NCBI GenBank assembly: GCA_947497635.1
Contig: CANMHZ010000020.1
Coordinates: forward strand, 1 to 11,802
Source of the DNA: Helicobacteraceae bacterium
Lineage (GTDB): Bacteria > Campylobacterota > Campylobacteria > Campylobacterales > Sulfurimonadaceae
Reading direction: 5' to 3'
DNA length: 11,802 nucleotides
Below are positions 1-6,279 of the stretch, one piece after another. The position numbers and the translations under genes are program-made. Numbering within the stretch: position 1 is the stretch's first letter; every line of letters begins with the position of its first letter. The notes below the pieces were generated by a model. That model was given only the letters and a program-made list of their open reading frames with translations. It did no database searches and was not told where the DNA came from.

Positions 1-168
1 TTATCCTATAATATTACCCCCAAACTTGGAGTCAATATCGGAGGAACCTATCTGTATCGCCAATTCAATGGAACCATTCCGTTTCTTTATAATAAATACA
101 GTCAAACTTCATTTGACCACCCCTTCGGATGGTGTCAAGTGGGAATTAACTATACATTTAAAAACTAA
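1..168 (+). CDS. 3' end of a probable outer-membrane beta-barrel protein (partial)
   Basis: The first reading frame is open from the left edge to a TAA at 166-168 and gives the last 55 residues of a protein whose start lies outside the window. The fragment has alternating polar and hydrophobic/aromatic residues, with Gly, Tyr and Asn enriched (for example the segment GVNIGGTYLYRQF, then VGINYTF near the end). This is the pattern of the closing strands of an outer-membrane barrel. The end is not a textbook terminal aromatic, since two residues (Lys-Asn) follow the last Phe. The next genes are also envelope proteins, which fits. The family cannot be named from this fragment, and a periplasmic beta-rich protein is the main alternative. 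Confidence 0.55.
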   Translation, partial: LSYNITPKLGVNIGGTYLYRQFNGTIPFLYNKYSQTSFDHPFGWCQVGINYTFKN

Positions 169-213
169 AGCAGTTAAAATAAACATTTCATAACATATTA
201 AGGTGTTGTTGCC

Positions 214-247
214 TATAATGCGCCTAATTACGTAAACACAAGGAGAG
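214..247 (+). promoter_or_regulatory. Promoter and ribosome binding site for the lipoprotein gene
   Basis: A perfect TATAAT lies at 214-219, preceded by GCC. No good -35 match is present at the expected distance (TAACAT at 191-196 is the nearest), as is common in Campylobacterota. An AGGAGAG Shine-Dalgarno at 241-247 sits a few bases before the ATG at 253, giving a short leader of about 25 nt. This separates the lipoprotein gene from the preceding barrel gene as its own transcription unit. Confidence 0.6.
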
Positions 248-252
248 CGATC

Positions 253-1734
253 ATGAAAATGAAGCTAAGTTTATTGGCAGCGAGTGCCATATTGGCAGTA
301 GGAATGACGGGGTGTTGGACAGAAAATGCACCGACTGCAGCGGAAGTAGCAACGGTAGCGAAGGCTCTTGACGGGTATATTGCAAATGCAACCGTTTGTA
401 TCGATATAGATGGGAATCAATCGACATGTGAAAAAGTTGTCTATTCAGATGAAAATGGATCATATACTGTTCCTGTAGGCTTTACTCACGGTACGGTTAT
501 CATCTCAGGCGGGAATGACCTCGATTACGCACCAGCAGTTGTTCCATTCACTGGAGTCCTTAAGGCCCCTGCAAGTGCAAAAGTGGCAACACCATTAACG
601 ACTCTTATTGCAGAAGGTATGAAGCCAGATCAAATCACTACACTACTTGGTCTTCCTATAGGAACAGATCTTACAAAAGATTATCGTGATGCTGCTGTAG
701 TTAGTGGAACATTTAGTGAAACTGATGCAAAAATTAATACAGCGGCTCTTAAAGTTCAGGCGATTCTTAGTCAAATCACCGCTTTACTTTCAGCAGCAGG
801 AACAACCAAAACACCTGCTGAGATTACGCAAGCAGCTTTATCCGCAATGAAGACTACTATTGGAAATAGTACTACTACCACATTGGCAAATTTGGATCTA
901 ACAACGCTTGTAACAGCTGTACAGGCTACTATTCAAACTGTAAATCCCATTACGACCAATACCATTACTAACGCTATTACAACTTCTATCAACAGTGCAC
1001 CTACTATTACAACAACTACAACTCTTACTGCGGCGAAACAAGCTACAGTTGACGTTGCAACGAATGTGGCAATAGCGGTTAAAGTACTACCACTTACTAA
1101 AGCGGTCACCTTGTCAGGCAACGGGTTTAATTATGGAAGTTCAACCGCTACCTTCGCTCAAGATGGTAAGTTTACTGCGACTCAAACTATATCAAGCACG
1201 GATGACATCAAGCTTAACTTTACCGTTAATAACAATGGTGATGTTCTTCCATCTGACGGAACACTTGTCAACCTTGCTATCCAAATTAACGATACAGCTA
1301 GTAACCGTAAACTCAAAGCGGTTATTATGGGTGTCACCCTTAAAGCAACTGGAATCAGCGTACCAGCAGGTGCTATTCTTTACGCAGAAGGCAGAGATAG
1401 CAGTGGCAATGACACTCCTATTCTTGTAGAACTTACGAATACTGGTGCAGATGTATACAGTGCAGATCGTATGACCACGTTTAATCTTACAAATATCATG
1501 AAACGAATCGAAGCAAAGGTTCCTACAGATTCAAAATTTGCTAATATTACTAAACAAGGGACGTACAATATCTCTTTCCTTATTGGTGGTGTAGCCTTGG
1601 GCTATGAAGTAAGTGGTGCTACTCCTACTGTTAATGCGCTATCAGCACCTGTCACTACTATCAATGTTCTTACTCCGACAACAACAAAATCGATGAGTGG
1701 TACTACATTCACAGGTACATTAAAAGTTAACTAA
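253..1734 (+). CDS. Thr-rich secreted lipoprotein with carboxypeptidase-regulatory-like N-terminal domain
   Basis: This is a predicted 493-aa lipoprotein. Residues 1-20 form a signal peptide with a lipobox-like GMTG before Cys21, so Cys21 is probably lipidated; the -3 Met makes the lipobox slightly atypical. Residues about 38-100 (LDGYIANATVCIDIDGN..., then a DENGSYTVP element) match the style of short beta-sandwich carboxypeptidase-regulatory-like domains of bacterial surface lipoproteins. Cys49 and Cys59 could form a disulfide. A PLTTLI motif at 114-119 usually follows this domain in such proteins. Residues 150-275 are Ala/Thr-rich and probably helical, with a Thr run around 251-258. The C-terminal 200 residues look beta-rich. 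A second ATG two codons downstream is possible, but the AGGAGAG site supports 253. The ompA gene follows after 76 bp on the same strand. Exact function is unknown. Confidence 0.75.
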   Translation: MKMKLSLLAASAILAVGMTGCWTENAPTAAEVATVAKALDGYIANATVCIDIDGNQSTCEKVVYSDENGSYTVPVGFTHGTVIISGGNDLDYAPAVVPFTGVLKAPASAKVATPLTTLIAEGMKPDQITTLLGLPIGTDLTKDYRDAAVVSGTFSETDAKINTAALKVQAILSQITALLSAAGTTKTPAEITQAALSAMKTTIGNSTTTTLANLDLTTLVTAVQATIQTVNPITTNTITNAITTSINSAPTITTTTTLTAAKQATVDVATNVAIAVKVLPLTKAVTLSGNGFNYGSSTATFAQDGKFTATQTISSTDDIKLNFTVNNNGDVLPSDGTLVNLAIQINDTASNRKLKAVIMGVTLKATGISVPAGAILYAEGRDSSGNDTPILVELTNTGADVYSADRMTTFNLTNIMKRIEAKVPTDSKFANITKQGTYNISFLIGGVALGYEVSGATPTVNALSAPVTTINVLTPTTTKSMSGTTFTGTLKVN

Positions 1735-1749
1735 AGAATTTTAGTGGAG

Positions 1750-1772
1750 CATGAGGTTCATAGTTCCTCATG
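1750..1772 (+). terminator. Intergenic hairpin, possible weak terminator or attenuator
   Basis: CATGAGG (1750-1756) pairs with CCTCATG (1766-1772) around a 9-nt loop, 16 nt after the lipoprotein stop and 38 nt before the ompA start. It is followed by an A/T-rich stretch (ATCTTAAATAAATAAAAAAC) rather than a U-tract, so intrinsic termination would be inefficient. It may instead stabilise the 3' end of the upstream message or tune read-through into ompA. An ATG-proximal AGGA site at 1800-1803 serves ompA. No convincing separate ompA promoter is seen in the gap. Confidence 0.4.
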
Positions 1773-1810
1773 TATCTTAAATAAATAAAAAACAAAAAAA
1801 GGAAACATAG

Positions 1811-2914
1811 ATGAAAAAAGTAATTCTTTCAACATTGCTTGCCGCTACATTGTTCGCTGCAAGTGATTATAAATACGAAGTAACTCCAGTTGTGGGTTAT
1901 TTGTGGAACAAAGGGTCTGACAATAGTTATATAACTACAGGAGGCATTGATAACCATTATGTTTATGGTGCTCAAATGCAGTTTAACGATCTATTTCCTC
2001 TTATCAAGCCTGAGCTTTCATTGCTCTATGGTAATACGAACCCTATCGGTCAAGACGTTAAAGGTCATACTACTACAGCTATGGCAAGTGGTGTCGTGGA
2101 TCTACCAGCTTTTGCTCAGATATCTCCATACGTGAAAGCGGGTGTTGGTTATGAAGTAGCAAAGCATGGTTATGATGGATTATTAGTTGATGCAGGCGTT
2201 GGTGCTAAATACTCATTAACCAAGAATATGGCACTCAAAGCTGAGTGGCTTTATTTTCTAAAAGATAACCGATATGTGTCAGGTAGTGTTCAAAACAGTA
2301 CTCTTCTCGCAGGTCTTTCTTATTCATTTGGTGAAAATGCAAAACCAGCTCCAGTTGTTGTAGCACCTAAACCAGCTCCAGTTGTAGTACCTAAACCAGC
2401 ACCTGTTGTTGTTAAACCGGCACCAGTAGCACCTAAACCAGCACCAGTTGTTGTAGCTCCAGTTGTTGTGGCTCCAGTTGTTGTCGCACTTGACAGTGAT
2501 AAAGACGGTGTCTTCGATCCAGCAGACAAATGTGCTAATACTCCAGCAGGTTACAAAGTGGATGTTGAGGGTTGTCCTGTTGCAGCTACACTTCACTTGA
2601 ACTTTGTGACGGGTTCTAATAAAATTGATGCTGAGGGAACTGCGAAAATTGCTGAATTTGCAACGTTCATGAAAGCTTCTCCAATCTATAAAGCAACCAT
2701 CACAGGTCATACTGACTCTGTAGGGGCAAAAGCTGCTAACCAAAAACTCTCTGTAAAACGAGCAGAGCAAGTTAAAGCAATGCTTGTCAAGCAAGGTGTT
2801 GTTGCTAAACGTCTAATTGCAAAAGGTAAAGGTGCAACTGCTCCTGTCGCTACCAATGCAACCAAAGAAGGACGTGCAGAAAATCGCCGTATCGAAGTAG
2901 AACTTTCTAAATAA
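1811..2914 (+). CDS. OmpA-family outer membrane protein (barrel, TSP3 repeat, peptidoglycan-binding domain)
   Basis: This 367-aa protein links the outer membrane to peptidoglycan. A signal peptide (about residues 1-17, ending ...LFAA) precedes an eight-strand-type barrel to about residue 173, which ends in SYSF. A Pro/Val/Lys/Ala linker spans 177-226. A thrombospondin type 3 calcium-binding repeat follows at about 227-256, with DSDKDG and a Cys241/Cys255 pair. The OmpA C-terminal domain occupies about 260-366. Its motifs are intact: GHTDSVG at 299-305, NQKLSVKRAEQV at 310-321 and GRAENRR at 354-360. By spacing, Asp302 and Arg317 correspond to the E. coli OmpA pair Asp271/Arg286 that holds diaminopimelate. 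The layout resembles OprF and Campylobacter CadF, but adhesion cannot be inferred. The AGGA site at 1800-1803 supports the start. Confidence 0.93.
   Translation: MKKVILSTLLAATLFAASDYKYEVTPVVGYLWNKGSDNSYITTGGIDNHYVYGAQMQFNDLFPLIKPELSLLYGNTNPIGQDVKGHTTTAMASGVVDLPAFAQISPYVKAGVGYEVAKHGYDGLLVDAGVGAKYSLTKNMALKAEWLYFLKDNRYVSGSVQNSTLLAGLSYSFGENAKPAPVVVAPKPAPVVVPKPAPVVVKPAPVAPKPAPVVVAPVVVAPVVVALDSDKDGVFDPADKCANTPAGYKVDVEGCPVAATLHLNFVTGSNKIDAEGTAKIAEFATFMKASPIYKATITGHTDSVGAKAANQKLSVKRAEQVKAMLVKQGVVAKRLIAKGKGATAPVATNATKEGRAENRRIEVELSK
2339..2488 (+). repeat. Degenerate tandem repeat encoding the Pro/Val/Lys linker of the OmpA protein
   Basis: Units of the type PAPVVVAPK and PAPVVVPK, then shrinking APVVV units, are encoded by near-identical stretches built on CCAGCTCCAGTTGTTGTAG and CACCTAAAC. 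The block covers residues 177-226 between the barrel and the TSP3 repeat. It is in frame throughout, so loss or gain of a unit would change linker length without breaking the protein. Confidence 0.85.
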
Positions 2915-2927
2915 GTTCAGCTTCACT

Positions 2928-2945
2928 CTTTCCCTTAGGGGAAAG
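2928..2945. terminator. Bidirectional terminator hairpin between convergent ompA and msrA
   Basis: CTTTCCC (2928-2934) pairs with GGGAAAG (2939-2945) around a four-base TTAG loop, 14 nt after the ompA stop and 3 nt beyond the msrA stop on the other strand. The plus-strand downstream side is pyrimidine-rich (CTCTTACTTCTTCACTTTTTC). On the minus strand the downstream tract is not U-rich, so termination is probably better for ompA than for msrA. Confidence 0.65.
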
Positions 2946-2948
2946 CTC

Positions 2949-3482
2949 TTACTTCTTCACTTTTTCCCCGAACTTTTTCATAAATTTTTCTACTTTTGGT
3001 GCAACCACTGCATAACAATATCCTTGTGTCGGATGCTCACTGTAATAATTTTGATGATACGTTTCCGCCTCAAAGAATTCGCTTAGGGGGGAGAGTTCCG
3101 TCACGATCATCGCCTCGAACGATTTTTGAACTTGAGCTATAGAAGCTAACGCTTGCTCTTTTTGCTCCTCATTCGTATAGTAAATGACAGAACGGTACTG
3201 CGTCCCTTTATCAGCACCTTGAGCATTGAGCGTGGTAGGATTATGAACTTCCCAGAAAATCTCTAAAATTTCTTCGTAGCTAATGATAGAGGGGTCAAAA
3301 CTAACTTCCACCACCTCCGCATGACCGCTTACGCCTGTACATACTTGCTCATAGGTGGGATTGGGTCGTGTTCCCCCTGCATAGCCGCTTATGGCACTGT
3401 GAACACCGATAACACGATTATAGACCGCCTCAATACACCAAAAACATCCACCGCCTAAAAAAGCTTTTTGAAATGTGACCAT
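2949..3482 (-). CDS. msrA: Peptide-methionine (S)-S-oxide reductase MsrA
   Basis: MsrA reduces the S epimer of methionine sulfoxide in proteins and free methionine, using thioredoxin as electron donor. I choose the internal ATG at 3482 (177 aa) because an AAAGGA Shine-Dalgarno (3490-3495) sits 7 nt upstream. The longer frame back to 3545 adds 21 residues unlike the family and has no ribosome binding site. Motifs seen: GGGCFWC with catalytic Cys13 and a second Cys16, GYAGG at 34-38, a GHAEVVEV segment, an HNPTTLNAQGADKGTQYRS block and an AETYHQNYY block. A late Cys in the GYC segment could act in resolving. GCFWC in place of GCFWG is frequent in bacterial single-domain MsrA. There is no fused MsrB domain. 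No N-terminal signal peptide is seen, so it is probably cytoplasmic. Confidence 0.95.
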   Translation of the reverse strand: MVTFQKAFLGGGCFWCIEAVYNRVIGVHSAISGYAGGTRPNPTYEQVCTGVSGHAEVVEVSFDPSIISYEEILEIFWEVHNPTTLNAQGADKGTQYRSVIYYTNEEQKEQALASIAQVQKSFEAMIVTELSPLSEFFEAETYHQNYYSEHPTQGYCYAVVAPKVEKFMKKFGEKVKK

Positions 3483-3489
3483 CGTCAGA

Positions 3490-3495
3490 TCCTTT
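3490..3495 (-). promoter_or_regulatory. Ribosome binding site deciding the msrA start
   Basis: Read on the minus strand, AAAGGA lies 7 nt before the ATG at 3482-3480. No comparable site precedes the more upstream ATG at 3545, so the shorter 177-aa MsrA is preferred. Confidence 0.7.
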
Positions 3496-3527
3496 TTTAT
3501 CGTAACGATACAGTAATCCTTCCAACC

Positions 3528-3554
3528 TATACTTTCGAAAATCAAGCAAGGAGG
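3528..3554 (+). promoter_or_regulatory. Putative promoter and strong Shine-Dalgarno for the 25-aa small ORF
   Basis: TATACT at 3528-3533 is a fair -10 box on the plus strand, and AAGGAGG at 3548-3554 is a full Shine-Dalgarno match 6 nt before the ATG at 3561. A -35 box is not evident. If used, the leader would be only about 20 nt. The same stretch lies opposite the msrA upstream region, so the two divergent promoters would overlap. Confidence 0.5.
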
Positions 3555-3560
3555 AATATT

Positions 3561-3638
3561 ATGAAAAAAATAAGTTCATTGGAAAAAGCAATGTTAAAAA
3601 AATTGCGTCGTTCAAAACGTGCATCGTGGATGGTTTAA
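3561..3638 (+). CDS. Small basic protein of 25 aa, unknown function
   Basis: This is an ATG-to-TAA frame of 25 codons with an AAGGAGG Shine-Dalgarno at optimal spacing, much stronger than those of metH or the sensor kinase nearby. The product begins MKKISSLEKAMLKK and ends RASWMV. It has nine Lys/Arg and a single Glu, and its spacing of hydrophobic residues (Ile4, Leu7, Met11, Leu12, Leu15) would suit a cationic amphipathic helix. No signal peptide or membrane span is seen. It runs divergently from msrA and convergently into the sensor kinase: their stop codons share the palindrome TTAA at 3635-3638. I do not recognise a family. It may be a nucleic-acid- or membrane-interacting microprotein or a leader peptide, or it may be untranslated. 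The ribosome binding site is the main support. Confidence 0.55.
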   Translation: MKKISSLEKAMLKKLRRSKRASWMV

Positions 3639-6181
3639 TCCTCCGTATCCTCTGAGTGATTGAGTCGTATCTCAAAACACGCCCCTCTCTTTGTATTGTA
3701 AACACTAAGTTTTCCTAAGAAATGTTTCTCGATAATCATCTTCGCCATATACAATCCAATCCCCGTCCCCTGAGATTCAAATTTAGTGGTAAAGTAAGGA
3801 TCAAAGAGTTTGTCTATAATATCTAAAGGAACGCCGCCACCTGTATCTTCGATAGAGATGATACAAAAATGACTATTATTTTCACAACTGACGTTAATTT
3901 CTCGATTTTCACTTTTAGCGTGTTCTATCGCTTCACGTGCATTATTAATAATATTAAGAAGAACTTGTTTTAGCTCATTCGGATAGACTAAAACCGTTAT
4001 TAATGGATCAATATTTCGCACAAGGGTAATAGTGCCTCGTCTTAACAATGGGTCAATCAAGGTTTCTATTTCGTTGAGTGTATCGTTAATATTGATACGT
4101 TTTTGAGAATGATCGTGTTTGAAAAAATTCCTAAAATCATCAATCGTTTGGGACATATATTGAATTTGCTGTTCCATAATTCCGACTGTGCTTTGTATAT
4201 TTTCCAGTTTACCTAATGCGAAGCCTAAGCTCAAATTACTCATTGATAATCCCAAAATATTGAGAGGTTGCCGCCACTGGTGAGCAATAGCTTCCAACAT
4301 AGAGCCGATTTCTGCCATTTTGGTCTGTTGCATTAACATCTTCTCTTGAGTACGGTTTTTAAGAACGGCTTTCTCTATCTCCTCTTGAAGATGCTGATTC
4401 AAACCTTCAAGCTCTTTTGTGCGACGGCGTACCAATTCATCAAGCCGTCTATTTTTATAGGTAATGAGTAGAAAAATAATCATAACGGTAAACGCTGCTA
4501 TCCATAGATAAAAATAATTGATAGGGGCTTGATGTTTCATAATCAACCAGTGCCCGTGAATTTCTTCGTACTCTTTAGGGGTAACGGATGTCAGAACTTT
4601 ATCGATAATTTTGGCAAGGATTTCCCAATCCTCCCGAAATGCAAAGGTCAACTCGTATTGGTATGATGTCTCACCCACGACTTTTAGCCCTTTTATATCA
4701 TACAAATCCAGTAAATAGCTGACAACATTTAACCCCTCGATACACGCATCCGCTTCGCCTGAAGCCACTTTTTTCAATGCCTCCAAGGGTGTTTGAGCAA
4801 GGACGATTTTTATATGAGGGTACTCTTTTTTGAGAAGCTCTTGGGTTGCGTAGGATTGGACAACAGCAATTTTTTTCCCTTGAAGATCCTTGAGATCATT
4901 CACATATCCCACGTTCGATTTGGCAACGATAACAATGGATTCTTTCATATAGGGGCGACTTAAATGAAGAGTATCATTTTGCTTTTTTATGATAGTAGCG
5001 TACGAAAGCATATCCAACTCACGTCTATTAATACCTTTTAGGGAATCGCTCCATTTTGAACGACTGTAATCAATTTCAAAAGTAACCCCTAGACGTTTTT
5101 CAAGAAGTTTTAAATACGATGCGCTCACTCCCAAATATTTACCATCGCTATCAACAAATTCAATCGGTGGTCGGTTTTTATCAATACCAACACGGATGGT
5201 GGGATGGTCTCGAAGCCACTTTTTTTCGATTTGAGTTAATTGTAGGGTTGTATTTTTATAGATCAACGCTTCCGATGAAAAAGGAGCATTGGCTATCCCC
5301 ATCAAACGATACCCTTGCGCCATCATCTCTAAACGAACGGGATTGATTTCTCCAAACGAAATATTAGGTCGATAGGCAAGCTCTTTGAGTACCTTCGCTT
5401 CATAAATAAGACTTTCAAGGGATTTATGCTGAGGATTGTAATGGCGGTAAATCAGTTCTGCCGTCTCGTCAATATGGCTAAACGCATATTGCCATCCACG
5501 CATACTGGCATTGTAAAATTGGGCCATTCTCTCTGGGTGTTCTTTATACTCTTTTTGGCTGGAAAATAATATGTCGCTGTAAAAATCAAATCCGTATTCT
5601 TTGGGATGGATAGCGTGCGTTTTTACTCCCATCTTCTCCAAGATAAAAGGCTCATTAGAGAGATACGCCGCCATAGCATCGGTTTCATTACGCTCCAACG
5701 ACCGTGGATTATAGGAATGGGGCTGTAAAATATAATCTTTTGGGGTAAGTCCCACACTGCGAAGCATTGCTTGAATTTCGACACCATTAGCCGCATCATC
5801 CGTAAACATGATCCGCTTACTCCTCAAATCTTCAGCGTTTTTAATTCCAGAATCTGCTCGTACCAACAACATCATAGGAGAGGACTGAAACATCGCTGCC
5901 ATCAAAATAATGGGTGTTCCCTGCATGCTGTTCACAATTAGTGATGTATGCCCGACGGCATATTGAGCTTTCCCCTCCATTACCGCTTTTAGAGGATCTC
6001 TTTTATTTTGGGCATCTTCTATTGTAACATCCAAGCCAACATCACGATAATACCCTTTTTCTTTAGCAATATAAAATCCAGCAAACTGGAACTGATGGAG
6101 CCATGATAATTGGAGGGTTATTGATTCTTTCGACCAAGCGACAGAGACCAAGAATAGGAGTAAAAGGAATAGTGTTTTCAT
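3635..6181 (-). CDS. Hybrid sensor histidine kinase with NMT1/THI5-like and SBP_bac_3 periplasmic sensor domains
   Basis: This 848-aa membrane kinase probably senses a periplasmic small solute. Residues 1-17 are a signal peptide. About 20-310 form an NMT1/THI5-like binding protein domain (LSWLHQFQFAGFYIAKEKGYY), without the CCCFC motif of yeast Thi5, so binding rather than synthesis is expected. About 328-547 form an SBP_bac_3 (family 3 solute-binding) domain. One transmembrane helix spans about 556-575, followed by a charged coiled-coil linker (580-620). The HisKA box AIAHQWRQPLN has phospho-acceptor His634. The ATPase core shows an N box around Asn743-Asn747, a DTGGG box at 779-783, an FDPYFTTK box at 793-800 and a GTGIGL box at 805-810. 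No HAMP, PAS or receiver domain is seen, and no response regulator is adjacent. There is no clear Shine-Dalgarno, but no alternative start exists before an in-frame stop. Confidence 0.9.
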   Translation of the reverse strand: MKTLFLLLLFLVSVAWSKESITLQLSWLHQFQFAGFYIAKEKGYYRDVGLDVTIEDAQNKRDPLKAVMEGKAQYAVGHTSLIVNSMQGTPIILMAAMFQSSPMMLLVRADSGIKNAEDLRSKRIMFTDDAANGVEIQAMLRSVGLTPKDYILQPHSYNPRSLERNETDAMAAYLSNEPFILEKMGVKTHAIHPKEYGFDFYSDILFSSQKEYKEHPERMAQFYNASMRGWQYAFSHIDETAELIYRHYNPQHKSLESLIYEAKVLKELAYRPNISFGEINPVRLEMMAQGYRLMGIANAPFSSEALIYKNTTLQLTQIEKKWLRDHPTIRVGIDKNRPPIEFVDSDGKYLGVSASYLKLLEKRLGVTFEIDYSRSKWSDSLKGINRRELDMLSYATIIKKQNDTLHLSRPYMKESIVIVAKSNVGYVNDLKDLQGKKIAVVQSYATQELLKKEYPHIKIVLAQTPLEALKKVASGEADACIEGLNVVSYLLDLYDIKGLKVVGETSYQYELTFAFREDWEILAKIIDKVLTSVTPKEYEEIHGHWLIMKHQAPINYFYLWIAAFTVMIIFLLITYKNRRLDELVRRRTKELEGLNQHLQEEIEKAVLKNRTQEKMLMQQTKMAEIGSMLEAIAHQWRQPLNILGLSMSNLSLGFALGKLENIQSTVGIMEQQIQYMSQTIDDFRNFFKHDHSQKRININDTLNEIETLIDPLLRRGTITLVRNIDPLITVLVYPNELKQVLLNIINNAREAIEHAKSENREINVSCENNSHFCIISIEDTGGGVPLDIIDKLFDPYFTTKFESQGTGIGLYMAKMIIEKHFLGKLSVYNTKRGACFEIRLNHSEDTED

Positions 6182-6202
6182 AATGAAGAGTGTATCAAAA
6201 GA

Positions 6203-6249
6203 ATTATGTTTTGCTACTTAGAACCACTTATGCTCCATTAGGATAAAAT
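6203..6249. promoter_or_regulatory. Divergent promoter region between sensor kinase and metH
   Basis: The 98-bp gap 6182-6279 must drive both genes. On the plus strand TAAAAT at 6244-6249 is the best -10 candidate for metH, with a weak AAAAGAG ribosome site at 6268-6274. On the minus strand CATAAT (complement of 6203-6208) is the best -10 candidate for the kinase and would leave a very short leader. Neither has a good -35. No S-box, cobalamin or SAM riboswitch-like structure fits in so short a space. Confidence 0.35.
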
Positions 6250-6279
6250 AAAAAACTAATTTCTTTTAAAAGAGCATCC

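Noticed and set aside
2339..2488. Repeats considered as a CRISPR array
   Set aside because: Units are in-frame codon repeats of a Pro/Val linker without unique spacers; the same holds for 9901-10020.
2324..2794. Minus-strand open frame of 156 codons opposite ompA
   Set aside because: It is the antisense of the repetitive linker and C-terminal domain, gives a Trp/Cys/Asn-rich improbable protein and has no translation signals.
3483..3545. Longer msrA start at 3545 adding 21 residues
   Set aside because: The extension does not resemble MsrA N-termini and lacks a ribosome site, whereas the ATG at 3482 has AAAGGA at 7 nt.
6182..6279. SAM, cobalamin or S-box riboswitch upstream of metH
   Set aside because: The gap is only 98 bp, must hold two divergent promoters and shows no B12-box or kink-turn-like conserved elements.
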